Positions 51,440 through 62,187 of a stretch of DNA of 64,000 nucleotides are shown in pieces; the first letter of the stretch is position 1, and every line of letters begins with the position of its first letter. Origin of the DNA: Pannonibacter phragmitetus DSM 14782 (GTDB lineage Bacteria > Pseudomonadota > Alphaproteobacteria > Rhizobiales > Stappiaceae). The notes under the pieces were generated by a model that worked only from the letters and a program-made list of their open reading frames with translations, had not been told where the DNA came from and did not search any database. The DNA lies in NCBI RefSeq assembly GCF_000382365.1, contig NZ_KB908217.1, forward strand, positions 62,001 to 126,000. The letters run 5' to 3'. Position numbers and translations under genes: made by a program.

Positions 51440-52131
51440 GCGTGATGGACGCAATCGGGTCCCGGACCGGAAGAACGCCAGGCGCGGCAGACGATTTGTT
51501 TTCCCTTGAAGGCTTCCGCTCCCGCGCGCTGCGGCGCCTGCCCTTTGCCGCCGAGCGGGACACGGGCGACCATAATCTCAATCCGGACCTTGGGCCTTAT
51601 GCCAAGTGGACGGGGGATCCGCGTGAGGCTGCGGTGCTGATACCCGTCCTTGCCAAGCCTTTGCTTCAAGGGCTGGAGCCGGGCGAGGCCTCGGTGCTTT
51701 TCACACTGCGCACGCCGCATCTCACGGCCCATGGCGGGCAGATTGCCTTTCCCGGCGGCAAGATCGACCCGGAAGACGGCAGCCCGGAAGCTGCTGCCCT
51801 GCGCGAGGCGCAGGAGGAGATCGGGCTGGATCCGTCGGCCGTCGAGCCCTTCGCCCGCCTGTCGCCCTATCTGACCGGGTCCGGCTACCGGATTACGCCG
51901 GTTGTGGGCCTTGTGCATGAACTGCCGCCGCTGACGGCCAATCCGGGCGAAGTGGCGGATATCTTCGACGTGCCGCTCGGATTTCTGATGCGGCCTGAAA
52001 ATCACCAGCGCCAAAGCCGTGAATGGCAGGGCCGCCCGCGCTACTTCTATGCCATGCCCTATGAGACCCGGTACATCTGGGGTGTCACGGCCGGCATCGT
52101 GCGCTCGCTTTATGAAACGGTCTATGCCTGA
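51436..52131 (+). CDS. NudL-type NUDIX hydrolase (CoA pyrophosphatase)
   Basis: 231 residues from ATG 51436. The segment AHGGQIAFPGGKIDPEDGSP, followed by REAQEEIGLD, combines the NUDIX box with the upstream G-Q-I-A-F-P-G-G characteristic of the UPF0035 / NudL group that cleaves coenzyme A and its derivatives. Near the start, RDTGDHNLNP is not family-typical. ATGA overlap with DUF1285, and its stop overlaps the DUF6111 start by one base. Confidence 0.92.
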   Translation: MSVMDAIGSRTGRTPGAADDLFSLEGFRSRALRRLPFAAERDTGDHNLNPDLGPYAKWTGDPREAAVLIPVLAKPLLQGLEPGEASVLFTLRTPHLTAHGGQIAFPGGKIDPEDGSPEAAALREAQEEIGLDPSAVEPFARLSPYLTGSGYRITPVVGLVHELPPLTANPGEVADIFDVPLGFLMRPENHQRQSREWQGRPRYFYAMPYETRYIWGVTAGIVRSLYETVYA

Positions 52132-52391
52132 TGTTCCGCATTACACTCACCCAGGTCGGTTTCTTCCTGCTGCCTTTCGCGGTCTATGCCCTGTGGCTAT
52201 GGCTCTCGAAGTCCACGGAGACGGCCAAGGCCTGGAGCCGGGGGCATATCTTCTGGCTGACTGTTGCGGGCGGGCTGCTGGTCATTGCCAGCTTTGTGGT
52301 GATGGCCAGCTTCAAGGACGGGCATCAGGGCCAGACCTACCGTCCGGTGGAATTCCGCGATGGCGTTCTGGTGCCGGGCCGCTATGAATAG
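52131..52391 (+). CDS. DUF6111 family small membrane protein
   Basis: 86 residues with two transmembrane helices (~8-26 and ~40-62) joined by a basic loop, then a soluble tail GQTYRPVEFRDGVLVPGRYE. The pattern is that of the small proteins encoded between NUDIX and CCA-adding enzyme genes in alphaproteobacteria (DUF6111 as I recall it). Function unknown. Its ATG shares the last base of the NUDIX stop. Confidence 0.8.
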   Translation: MFRITLTQVGFFLLPFAVYALWLWLSKSTETAKAWSRGHIFWLTVAGGLLVIASFVVMASFKDGHQGQTYRPVEFRDGVLVPGRYE

Positions 52392-52426
52392 GGCCTGAAA
52401 CGCGGACGCTGAAAGCGACTGACATC

Positions 52427-53668
52427 ATGACCTTGCCCCGCAAGCTCCCCGATTCTGCCGTGCCCTGGCTGCGCGGCGCAGCGATCCAGCGTGTCTTCAA
52501 GGCCCTGCAGAAAGAGGGCGACGAGGTGCGGGCCGTGGGCGGCGCGGTGCGCAATGCGCTGCTGGGCGAGCCCATCAACGATGTGGACATGTGCACCACG
52601 GCGCTGCCGCAGCAGGTGATCGAGCGGGCGGAGGCTGCCGGACTGAAGGCCGTGCCCACCGGGATTGACCATGGCACGGTGACGGTGATCAGTTCCGGGG
52701 TGCCCTTCGAGGTGACCAGCCTGCGCGAGGATGTGGAGACCTTCGGCCGCCACGCGGTGGTGCGCTTCGGCCGGGACTGGGCACATGACGCGGCCCGGCG
52801 CGACTTCACCATGAATGCGCTCTATTGCGGTGCGGATGGCACGATCCATGATCCGCTGGGCGGGCTGGAGGATTGCCTTGCCCGGAGGGTGCGTTTCATT
52901 GGCCGGGCGGAGGACCGTATCCGCGAGGATTATCTGCGCATCCTGCGCTTCTTCCGTTTCCACGCCACCTATGGCGCCGGCCCAACGGATGATGAGGGCC
53001 TGTCCGCTTCCGTGCGGCTGCGGGACGGGCTCGGCCAGCTTTCGGCGGAGCGGATCGGCGCGGAGATGAAGAAGATCCTTGCCGTCAGAACCTGCCCGCC
53101 GGTGATCGCGGTGATGGAAGGGACGGGCATCCTGCCGCTGCTGACGGGCGGAGTGGCCCGCCTTGCCAGCCTTGCCGCGCTGAAGTCTCTCAGTGATGAA
53201 CTGCCGGAAGCTCGCTCGCCGATTCTGGCACTTGCCTGCCTCACCGGTTTCGTGGGCGAAGACGCCGGGCGCATCGCCCGCCGCTGGCGCCTGTCCAATC
53301 AGGAGCGGAGTGTGATGTTCCGCGCCGTCGAAGGGTACGCTTCCCTGCTGCAGGCGTTAGATCCTGCAGCCTTGCTGAAGGCGCAGATGCTGGCCTGGGG
53401 GCGGGAGACGGCGCATGATGCCCTGATTCTTGCACACGCCCGCACCCGTTCGGCTGCCCGCAATGAAGCGGGTTTCGCGGGGCTGCATGGGCTGGCCCGG
53501 AGCTGGGACATTCCGGTGTTTCCGGTGACGGGGCATGACCTCATCACCGCAGGGGTGCCGAAGGGCCCGGCGCTGGGCTCTGCGATGGAACACCTGCGCC
53601 GCCTCTGGGCCGCCTCGGATTACCGGGCAGCCCGCGAGGAGCTTCTTGCTGCTCTTTCGGGAGAATGA
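52427..53668 (+). CDS. cca: CCA tRNA nucleotidyltransferase
   Basis: 413 residues. Class II nucleotidyltransferase head: VGGAVRNALLGEPINDVDMC (near residues 37-56) with the catalytic D-V-D, followed by TSLREDVETFGRHA, WAHDAARRDFTMNALYCGAD and the template motif EDRIREDYLRILRFFRF. The C-terminal helical body binds tRNA. It adds or repairs the 3' CCA of tRNAs. The one tRNA in the window already encodes CCA, so here the enzyme would mainly repair. Last gene of the DUF1285-NUDIX-DUF6111-cca operon; converges with hemF 4 bp downstream. Confidence 0.96.
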   Translation: MTLPRKLPDSAVPWLRGAAIQRVFKALQKEGDEVRAVGGAVRNALLGEPINDVDMCTTALPQQVIERAEAAGLKAVPTGIDHGTVTVISSGVPFEVTSLREDVETFGRHAVVRFGRDWAHDAARRDFTMNALYCGADGTIHDPLGGLEDCLARRVRFIGRAEDRIREDYLRILRFFRFHATYGAGPTDDEGLSASVRLRDGLGQLSAERIGAEMKKILAVRTCPPVIAVMEGTGILPLLTGGVARLASLAALKSLSDELPEARSPILALACLTGFVGEDAGRIARRWRLSNQERSVMFRAVEGYASLLQALDPAALLKAQMLAWGRETAHDALILAHARTRSAARNEAGFAGLHGLARSWDIPVFPVTGHDLITAGVPKGPALGSAMEHLRRLWAASDYRAAREELLAALSGE

Positions 53669-53672
53669 GGCC

Positions 53673-54599
53673 TCAGGGCCACTTCACCACGGGCGGCATG
53701 GAGGACAGGATCGAGGCGACGTTGCCGCCGGTCTTGAGGCCGAAGATCGTGCCGCGGTCGTAGAGAAGATTGTACTCCACATAGCGTCCGCGCCGGATCA
53801 GCTGTTCCTCGCGCTCTGCCTCTGACCAGGGCTTTTCGAAGTTCGCCCGCACCAGCTCGGGATAGATGCCGACGAAGGCAAGGCCGACGTCCTTGGTGAA
53901 GGCAAAATCCGCGTCCCAGTCGCCGGAGTTCAGATAGTCGTAGAAAATGCCGCCAATGCCGCGCGGCTCGTTGCGGTGCCTGAGGAAGAAATACTCATCG
54001 CACCACTCCTTGTATCGGGGGTAGTCAGCGTTCTTGTGCGGGGCACAGGCCTCTTCCATGGCCTTGTGGAAGGCGATGGAGTCCGGGTCCGTCTGGGTGC
54101 GGCGGGCATCGAGCACCGGCGTCAAGTCGGCGCCGCCGCCGAACCACTGGCGCGTCGTCACCACCATGCGGGTGTTCATGTGCACCGCCGGAACATGCGG
54201 GTTCTGCGGGTGGGCGATCAGGCTGATGCCCGAAGCCCAGAAACGCGGGTCTTCCGAAGCGCCGGGGATCTGGCCCCGGAATTCGGGCGAGAATTCACCA
54301 TGGACGGTAGAGACATGCACGCCCACCTTCTCGAACACCCGGCCATGCATCATCGACATGACGCCGCCGCCGCCCTTGGCGCCGCTGCTGTCGGTGCGCT
54401 CCCACGGGGTGCGGACGAAACGGCCGGCGGGCTGATCCGCCAGCGGTCCGCCTTTCGCGCCGATCTCGTCCTCCAGATCCTCGAACGCCTGGCAGATCCG
54501 GTCGCGCAGGCTGGCGAACCACTCGGGCGCAACCGTCTTCTTGGTCTCGATATCTGCGGGCACGGGTCCGCCGCGTGTGGGCTCGGCTGCCTTGGTCAT
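53673..54599 (-). CDS. hemF: Oxygen-dependent coproporphyrinogen III oxidase HemF
   Basis: 308 residues from ATG 54599 (GAAGGAG upstream). Family motifs: [20 protein letters not shown] (near residue 136), the dimer/active-site stretch [20 protein letters not shown], and [20 protein letters not shown] near the end. HemF makes protoporphyrinogen IX from coproporphyrinogen III with O2 in haem synthesis. A near-perfect FNR/FixK box lies about 109 bp upstream, pointing to oxygen control. The gene follows trmL on the same strand. Confidence 0.97.
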   Translation of the reverse strand: MTKAAEPTRGGPVPADIETKKTVAPEWFASLRDRICQAFEDLEDEIGAKGGPLADQPAGRFVRTPWERTDSSGAKGGGGVMSMMHGRVFEKVGVHVSTVHGEFSPEFRGQIPGASEDPRFWASGISLIAHPQNPHVPAVHMNTRMVVTTRQWFGGGADLTPVLDARRTQTDPDSIAFHKAMEEACAPHKNADYPRYKEWCDEYFFLRHRNEPRGIGGIFYDYLNSGDWDADFAFTKDVGLAFVGIYPELVRANFEKPWSEAEREEQLIRRGRYVEYNLLYDRGTIFGLKTGGNVASILSSMPPVVKWP

Positions 54600-54707
54600 G
54601 GGCGCTCCTTCGTCATTTCTGATGCCGCCATGTACTTGAGCAGGCGGCGGCCGAATCTGGCTCTTCTTATCAAGCCCATGCCGTCTTTGGCAAAGCGGTG
54701 ATGTGTC

Positions 54708-54721
54708 CTGATCAAGATCAA
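54708..54721 (-). promoter_or_regulatory. FNR/FixK-type box upstream of hemF
   Basis: On the minus strand TTGAT-CTTG-ATCAG, one mismatch to the FNR/FixK consensus TTGAT-N4-ATCAA. It overlaps the trmL stop codon and lies about 109 bp before hemF. Haem-synthesis genes of alphaproteobacteria are often controlled by such sites. Confidence 0.6.
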
Positions 54722-55188
54722 CCTGCCCAGGCTGGAAAGGTTCCTGTCTGGCGCAGGGCTTCGCCCAGCACCATGGCGGCGGAAACCGCGACATTCAGCG
54801 AGCGCATGCCCGCAGCCATGGGGATGGTGATCCGCGCATCGGCGCCGTCATGAACGGCATCGGGCACGCCCGCGCTTTCGCGGCCCAGCAGCAGCATGTC
54901 GTCCGGCCGGAAGGCGAAATCCGTGTAGGGCAGGGTGCTTTTGGTTGTCAGCAGCACCAGCCGCCGCCCGGCAGCCTTGCGTGCTTCCTCGAAAGCGGCC
55001 CAGTCGAGGTGGCGGATGAGGGCGGCCCGCTCCAGATAATCCATCCCGGCCCGCTTGAGGGCACTGCCGGACAGGGGAAAGCCGGCCGGCTCGATCAGGT
55101 GCACGCGCACATCAAGGCAGGCGGCCATGCGGATCATGGTGCCGGTGTTCTGCGGGATATCCGGCTGGTAAAGGGCAAGGTCTGGCAT
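54718..55188 (-). CDS. trmL: tRNA (cytidine/uridine-34 2'-O)-methyltransferase TrmL
   Basis: 156 residues from ATG 55188; E. coli TrmL has 157. SPOUT knot motifs: [20 protein letters not shown] at the start, [20 protein letters not shown] (near 98), and the knot-forming end [20 protein letters not shown]. It methylates the wobble base ribose of tRNA-Leu isoacceptors. The open frame begins 23 codons earlier without family residues. Located upstream of hemF on the same strand, a pairing seen near petABC in related bacteria. Confidence 0.94.
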   Translation of the reverse strand: MPDLALYQPDIPQNTGTMIRMAACLDVRVHLIEPAGFPLSGSALKRAGMDYLERAALIRHLDWAAFEEARKAAGRRLVLLTTKSTLPYTDFAFRPDDMLLLGRESAGVPDAVHDGADARITIPMAAGMRSLNVAVSAAMVLGEALRQTGTFPAWAG

Positions 55189-55299
55189 GGCCACGCAGTG
55201 CCCGGTTTCCCGCCGTTTGTCCAGCGGCTGGAGCGCATCCCTTGCAGCCTGCGGCAAGCCATTACAGCAATTTAAGCCCCTTGCGGCTGGCCATTCCCG

Positions 55300-57213
<1,914 letters not shown>

Positions 57214-57278
57214 CTTCCGTCTTGCGTGATCCGGCAGACGTGAAGCCACGTAAGATCTCCCAGAAGGGGGACCTCCGT

Positions 57279-57683
57279 ATGGGCCAGATTATTACCGCCT
57301 ACCTTGCGACTGCTGCCGTGTTTCTTGCGATTGATGCGGTCTGGCTTGGCAAAGTGGCAACGCGCTTCTATTTCGACCGCATCGGGCATCTGATGATGGA
57401 CAAGCCCAATCTTGGCGCTGCGGCGATTTTCTATCTTCTTTATGTCGGCGGTCTGGTTTTCTTCGCTGTACTGCCTGCGTTGAAGTCTGAAAGCATCTGG
57501 ACCGCAGTGATCTGTGGAGCGGTCCTAGGTTTTATTGCGTATGCAACCTACGACATGACCAACTATGCGACCCTCAGGAACTGGCCGCTGGAGGTGGTTT
57601 TGGTAGATATCGCTTGGGGCGCCGTCCTCAGTGCCGTGTCTGCGGCGGGAGGATATGCCATCACGCATAAGCTGTTGTCCTGA
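57279..57683 (+). CDS. DUF2177 family membrane protein
   Basis: 134 residues from ATG 57279 (AAGGGGG upstream) with four hydrophobic helices at about 6-24, 46-66, 76-96 and 108-128. DUF2177 motifs: FLAIDAVWLGKVATRFY, FYLLYVGGLVFF, and the diagnostic YATYDMTNYATLRNWP near residue 90. Function unknown; integral inner-membrane protein. It lies 65 bp after the exporter gene and may be co-transcribed with it. Confidence 0.9.
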   Translation: MGQIITAYLATAAVFLAIDAVWLGKVATRFYFDRIGHLMMDKPNLGAAAIFYLLYVGGLVFFAVLPALKSESIWTAVICGAVLGFIAYATYDMTNYATLRNWPLEVVLVDIAWGAVLSAVSAAGGYAITHKLLS

Positions 57684-57781
57684 GCGATTTATCTGATTGC
57701 GTGAAGAAAATCTTTACGCTCCCTGACTAGTACTATTCCCCATGGTATCGGACCGAAGAACGTTTCTTCAGACCATCGGGA

Positions 57782-59131
57782 ATGGACATGCACGATAATG
57801 TAGGTACGGGCATCCGCCTTTCGATCCTTGGCCGCTTTCTTGTCCTGGTTGTATCGTCGGCCCTGATCATGGTGGCCGGCACGGGATATGCGTTCTATGT
57901 CTTCCGCCAGGCGTTGACTTCCGCTCTGGGTGACCCGTCACAGGCGCAGGCCTTTCTTGGCCCGCAGGCCTCCTCCCTTCTGGATGGCCTGATCATCGAT
58001 CAGATGCTGCAGATCGTTCTTGTCTGCTCGCCCATCGGCATTGCCTTCCTGGCGCTGGCCGTGGTGCTGGCCCTGGGCGTTGCCCGGCCGCTCAACCGGC
58101 TGCAGGATGGTCTTGATCTTCTGTCCGAAGGCCAGCTGGATGTCAGTATCGCAGGGGCTCACCGGACCGATGAAATCGGTGCCATTGCGCGCTCGGTTGT
58201 CCAGTTCCGTGAAAAGCTCGCTGCCCGTGCCAAGGAGGAAGTTGAACTCCAGGCCGCCCAGCAGACCCAGATCGAACAGGAGCGCCGGGAACTGATGCAC
58301 GATGTTGCGAGCGACTTCGAGCGCTCGGTCATCAGCGTGGTCGAGGCCCTGACCAGCACGGCAAAGGCTGTGGGCGGCAATGCGATGGACCTGCGCCAGG
58401 CGGTGGGCAACTCCTCCCGCGCTGTGGATGAAGTTTCCACCGCAACGGCCGAGGCCGGACAGTCGGTTCGCGTCATGTCCCAGTCGGCGGAAGAACTGGC
58501 CGTCTCCATCTCCACCATCGGTACCGATGTGGAAAATGCATCGCAGATCGCCAGCGCAGCCGTGCTTGAAGCACGCCAGACCGATGAAATCGTCGGCCGC
58601 CTGTCCGAGACAGGGCGTCAGATTGGCGAAGTCGTCGAACTCATCAGCCAGATTGCCAACCAGACCAACCTTCTCGCCCTGAATGCCACCATCGAAGCTG
58701 CCCGTGCGGGTGAAGCGGGCCGTGGCTTTGCAGTGGTGGCAAATGAAGTGAAAGCGCTGGCCGGCCAGACCACCAAGGCAACGGAAGAAATCACCGCGCA
58801 GGTGGCCTCCGTGCAGTTCGTCGCTGAGCAGGCCGTGGGTGCGATCCGCTCCATCACTGCGACCATCGAGCAGATCAGCCAGATCTCTGAGGCTGTTCAT
58901 GGCTCGGTTCAGAGCCAGATGCAGGCGACCGGTGAGATTTCCCGCTCCGTTCACGTGGCCAATGCGAGCACCGAGCGTGTGGGCGGCAACATGAACCGTC
59001 TTGCCGACGCAATGCAGGCCAGCACCTCGGCCACGGATGAGATGCACCGTGCAGCGGGTGAACTGAGCAAGCTCTCCAGCAGCCTGCAGACGCAGGTGAG
59101 CCAGTTCCTGACCAGTATTCGCGCGGCCTGA
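57782..59131 (+). CDS. Methyl-accepting chemotaxis protein
   Basis: 449 residues. Helices at ~16-40 and ~78-103 enclose a periplasmic part of only about 37 residues, too short for a usual ligand domain, so it may sense through the membrane or by a partner. A HAMP domain follows (~103-155), then the signalling hairpin with the highly conserved tip EVVELISQIANQTNLLALNA and TIEAARAGEAGRGFAVVANE (near residues 285-325). The protein controls CheA and thereby the flagellar motor encoded earlier in the window. No CheR-tethering pentapeptide at the C-terminus. Monocistronic, with its own terminator. Confidence 0.93.
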   Translation: MDMHDNVGTGIRLSILGRFLVLVVSSALIMVAGTGYAFYVFRQALTSALGDPSQAQAFLGPQASSLLDGLIIDQMLQIVLVCSPIGIAFLALAVVLALGVARPLNRLQDGLDLLSEGQLDVSIAGAHRTDEIGAIARSVVQFREKLAARAKEEVELQAAQQTQIEQERRELMHDVASDFERSVISVVEALTSTAKAVGGNAMDLRQAVGNSSRAVDEVSTATAEAGQSVRVMSQSAEELAVSISTIGTDVENASQIASAAVLEARQTDEIVGRLSETGRQIGEVVELISQIANQTNLLALNATIEAARAGEAGRGFAVVANEVKALAGQTTKATEEITAQVASVQFVAEQAVGAIRSITATIEQISQISEAVHGSVQSQMQATGEISRSVHVANASTERVGGNMNRLADAMQASTSATDEMHRAAGELSKLSSSLQTQVSQFLTSIRAA

Positions 59132-59156
59132 GGCTCCCAATCCGAGGGACGAAGAC

Positions 59157-59187
59157 ACGCGGCGGATCGATTCTGCCGCGTTTTTTG
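59157..59187 (+). terminator. Rho-independent terminator after the chemoreceptor gene
   Basis: Stem ACGCGGC / GCCGCGT (with weaker inner pairs) closed over GGATCGATTCT, followed by TTTTTTG, 26 bp after the stop codon. Confidence 0.85.
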
Positions 59188-59409
59188 TCTGCCGGCCTGT
59201 GGTATATGCGCCCTGAGGCGGGTCCGGACCCCAAGGTCTTGCTTCCTCAAGGTCAGGTTGCATTGTTGCCTCATGGCAACAGGCGGAAGGCAAAGCATGT
59301 TCGAGCCATGCTTGAGGTCTTGCGGTTTCCAGCGAACAGTCTAAGAAAGTCAGGCGCGTTCTGCCGCGCTGTCTTTGCCGTCAACCGAGCTAACAGAGGA
59401 GGGGTGTTC

Positions 59410-59493
59410 ATGACCAATATGTCACGTGTCCATATGACCGTAGCCCTTGCTCTCGTGGGCCCGTTTCCCATCTCCTGCCGCCCGGCAGCCTGA
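59410..59493 (+). CDS. Probable 27-residue leader peptide ending in CRPAA
   Basis: ATG 59410 is preceded by a very strong ribosome-binding site (AGAGGAGGGGTGTTC). The frame encodes MTNMSRVHMTVALALVGPFP followed by ISCRPAA and stop. A basic SRVH start and a terminal Cys-Arg-Pro tail before the stop recall short cysteine-sensing leader peptides of sulfur-related operons described in other bacteria. It lies 133 bp upstream of a small membrane-protein gene and the second ABC exporter, so it may control them by attenuation. The downstream stretch has only weak hairpins. Could also be a small membrane peptide. Confidence 0.5.
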   Translation: MTNMSRVHMTVALALVGPFPISCRPAA

Positions 59494-59626
59494 GACGGCG
59501 TTTCAAACATTCCAGCTGAATAGCGACTGGCTCCAAGCGTAACCGGAACATCCGGTGCTGCGCGTCTTTCATTTGCGCGTTCCGCCAGCCGTGCCTCATC
59601 AGTCCGATTCCGTCTGGAGCAGAACC

Positions 59627-60082
59627 ATGTCTGTTCGTTATCCTTTGGATCCTTTCGATCTGCCTTATCCGCCGGACCTGCCGCGTCCGGATGACTTTGG
59701 TGCGTCCCTGCCGCGTGTGACGCTGTCCTGGGGCCAGCGCCTGGCCCTTGGCGGGGCGGCTGTTGCCGTCTTTTCCGCCGCAACGGCTGGTGCCGCCGTG
59801 CTGATCTTCCTGCCGGTTCTCCTTGCCGACCTCTGGTCGCTGGAGGCTGTGCGGGTTGGCAACGCGGTGCAGAGTGCGGCGCAGTACCGCACGCATCTGA
59901 TAGAGCTGTTCCTTGGCACGATGGTGCTTGCCGGTGCGCTGGTCAGCTTCGTCTTCTCGCTGGCCTTCGGTGGCCGCCGTCCCTATTGGCAGCGCCTGAA
60001 AATCAGGCGGCTGCGCGGTTCTGCCCGGTCCGCGGGTGAGAGCCGTAAGTCTCTGGAGTTGAACAATGTTTTCCAGATTTGA
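59627..60082 (+). CDS. Small inner-membrane protein encoded before the second ABC exporter
   Basis: 151 residues from ATG 59627. A proline-rich cytoplasmic start (YPLDPFDLPYPPDLPRPDDF) is followed by a first helix at ~43-67, a loop with SLEAVRVGNAVQSAAQYR, a second helix at ~98-116 and a basic tail. I do not recognise a family. Its end overlaps the ABC exporter start by 17 bp, so the two are co-translated and the protein may be an accessory subunit of that exporter. Confidence 0.75.
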   Translation: MSVRYPLDPFDLPYPPDLPRPDDFGASLPRVTLSWGQRLALGGAAVAVFSAATAGAAVLIFLPVLLADLWSLEAVRVGNAVQSAAQYRTHLIELFLGTMVLAGALVSFVFSLAFGGRRPYWQRLKIRRLRGSARSAGESRKSLELNNVFQI

Positions 60083-61904
60083 ACGTCTGATCGATCCTTT
60101 CGCGGACTTTAAGCTGGATGTGCCGCCGAAGGGCTTTGCGGCCTTCTGCTGGTACTACACCAAGCCTCTCTGGCCGCTGCTGGCCGGTGTCGGCGTGCTG
60201 GGGGCGATGATCGCGATCTTTCAGGTCGCGGTCTTCGCCTTCCTGGGCGATCTGGTCAACTGGCTGGGCGAGGCCAACCGGGCGACGTTCTGGACCGACA
60301 ACTGGGTGAAGCTCTCGCTGATGGCCGGTGTCATCCTGCTGTGCCTGCCGCTGACGCAGGCCTTCTGGGAGCTGCTGTTCCATCAGGGCGTGATTGGCAC
60401 CTATCCCATGTCCGTGCGCTGGCGCGTGCACCGCTATCTGCTGCGCCAGAGCATGACCTTCTACCACAACGACTTTGCCGGCCGCATCGCCAACAAGATG
60501 ATGCAGACGGCGCTGGCCGTGCGGGAAGTGGTGACGCGGATCGTCGACATGATGGTCTATGTGCTGGTCTATCTGACCAGCGCATTGATCGTCATAGGCG
60601 ATGCCAATCTCTATCTTGCGGTCCCGCTGGTGGTCTGGACTTTTGCCTATGCCGGCGTGCTGCGCGTCTTCATTCCCCGCCTCAAGGCGATCTCGCAGGA
60701 GCAGGCGGATGCCCGCTCGGTGATGACCGGCCATGTGGTGGATGCCTACACCAACATTGCCACGGTCAAGCTCTTCTCCCACGCACGGCGTGAGGAAGAG
60801 TATGCCCGCAATTCGATGATGGGCTTCATGAAGACCGTCTTCGGCCAGATGCGCTATGTGACTCTTCTGAACATTTCGCTGAACACGCTGAATACGCTGC
60901 TGCTGTTCTCCACGGCCGGCCTGTCCATCTTCCTGTGGCAGCATGAAGTGGTCACCACCGGTGACGTAGCGGTGGCGGTGTCGCTTGTCCTGCGTATCCA
61001 GGGCATGTCCCAGTGGATCCTGTGGGAAGTGGCGGGCCTGTTCGAAAACGTCGGCACGGTGCAGGATGGCATCGGCACCATTGCGCGTGAGCGTGAGGTG
61101 CAGGATGTGCCGGATGCAGCGCCCCTTACGGTCACCAAGGGCGAGATCGTCTTCGACAAGGCCTCCTTCCACTATGGCAAGGTCAAGGGTGTCATCGATG
61201 CGCTGGATCTGACGATCCGTCCGGGCGAAAAGATCGGGCTCATCGGCCGTTCCGGCGCGGGCAAGTCCACCCTCGTCAACCTGCTGCTGCGGTTCTATGA
61301 CCTTGAAAGCGGTTCGATCCGCATCGACGGGCAGGATATCGCCCGTGTCCGCCAGGATGACCTGCGCGCTCATATCGGTGTTGTTACGCAGGATACTTCG
61401 CTGCTGCACCGGTCCATCTATGAGAACGTCGCCTACGGCAAGCCGGAGGCGTCGGAAGCGGAGGTGATCGAGGCTCTGCGCAAGGCCCACGCCCTTGAGT
61501 TCGTTCAGGGACTTGAGGACAGGGACGGGCGCAGCGGCCTTCAGGCCCAGGTGGGTGAACGCGGCGTGAAGCTGTCCGGCGGACAGCGCCAGCGGATTGC
61601 CATTGCCCGGGTCCTGCTGAAAAATGCTCCCATCCTGCTGCTGGACGAGGCGACATCCGCCCTGGACAGCGAGGTGGAGGCAGCCATTCAGGACAGTCTC
61701 TTCGACCTGATGGAAGGCAAGACGGTGATTGCCATCGCGCACCGCCTGTCGACCATCGCGGCCATGGACCGGCTCATCGTCATGGACAAGGGCCGAATCA
61801 TCGAAGAGGGGCGTCATGAGGAACTGCTGACCCGGGGCGGCCTCTATGCACAGCTGTGGTCGCATCAGTCTGGCGGATTCTTGCAGTCAGCTGCAGAAGT
61901 TTGA
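60066..61904 (+). CDS. ABC exporter, fused permease and ATPase (second paralogue)
   Basis: 612 residues from ATG 60066; GGAG is upstream inside the previous gene. Six helices span ~25-320. ATPase motifs: Walker A GRSGAGKS (~398), QDTSLLHRSI, signature KLSGGQRQRIA (~503), Walker B ILLLDEATSALDS, H-loop AIAHRLSTI. It is a clear paralogue of the exporter at 55300, with the same tail pattern LWxxQSGGFL. Substrate unknown. An FNR/FixK box begins at its stop codon and belongs to the petA promoter region. Confidence 0.92.
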   Translation: MFSRFERLIDPFADFKLDVPPKGFAAFCWYYTKPLWPLLAGVGVLGAMIAIFQVAVFAFLGDLVNWLGEANRATFWTDNWVKLSLMAGVILLCLPLTQAFWELLFHQGVIGTYPMSVRWRVHRYLLRQSMTFYHNDFAGRIANKMMQTALAVREVVTRIVDMMVYVLVYLTSALIVIGDANLYLAVPLVVWTFAYAGVLRVFIPRLKAISQEQADARSVMTGHVVDAYTNIATVKLFSHARREEEYARNSMMGFMKTVFGQMRYVTLLNISLNTLNTLLLFSTAGLSIFLWQHEVVTTGDVAVAVSLVLRIQGMSQWILWEVAGLFENVGTVQDGIGTIAREREVQDVPDAAPLTVTKGEIVFDKASFHYGKVKGVIDALDLTIRPGEKIGLIGRSGAGKSTLVNLLLRFYDLESGSIRIDGQDIARVRQDDLRAHIGVVTQDTSLLHRSIYENVAYGKPEASEAEVIEALRKAHALEFVQGLEDRDGRSGLQAQVGERGVKLSGGQRQRIAIARVLLKNAPILLLDEATSALDSEVEAAIQDSLFDLMEGKTVIAIAHRLSTIAAMDRLIVMDKGRIIEEGRHEELLTRGGLYAQLWSHQSGGFLQSAAEV

Positions 61905-61914
61905 TCCAGATCAA
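61901..61914 (+). promoter_or_regulatory. FNR/FixK-type box upstream of petA
   Basis: TTGATCCAGATCAA is a perfect match to TTGAT-N4-ATCAA, extended to a longer palindrome TTTGATC-CA-GATCAAA. It overlaps the exporter stop codon and lies 274 bp before petA. This predicts control of the bc1 operon by an oxygen-responsive Crp/Fnr-family protein. Confidence 0.65.
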
Positions 61915-62187
61915 ACGATCCGGCTTTTAATTGGGGCCTTTTCAGGGCATCAAAGTGGTGAGGACGGCAACCCAAGCGGTGCGACATATAGCGTTCCGGC
62001 GCAAGGTCATCTGGACAATGCGGCGGAACGGTGCAAAAAGACGAGCGCTTGGTATGGTGCGGGCGATTGCCGCACCCGTTTGCCGTTCATGCCCGCGCAG
62101 GGCAGCCGACCGTTCCGGAGGGGAGGGCGAGGCTGTCTGTGAGCGGGCATTTGGTATACGTTAAACAGGTTTCGAGAGGACGCGACC

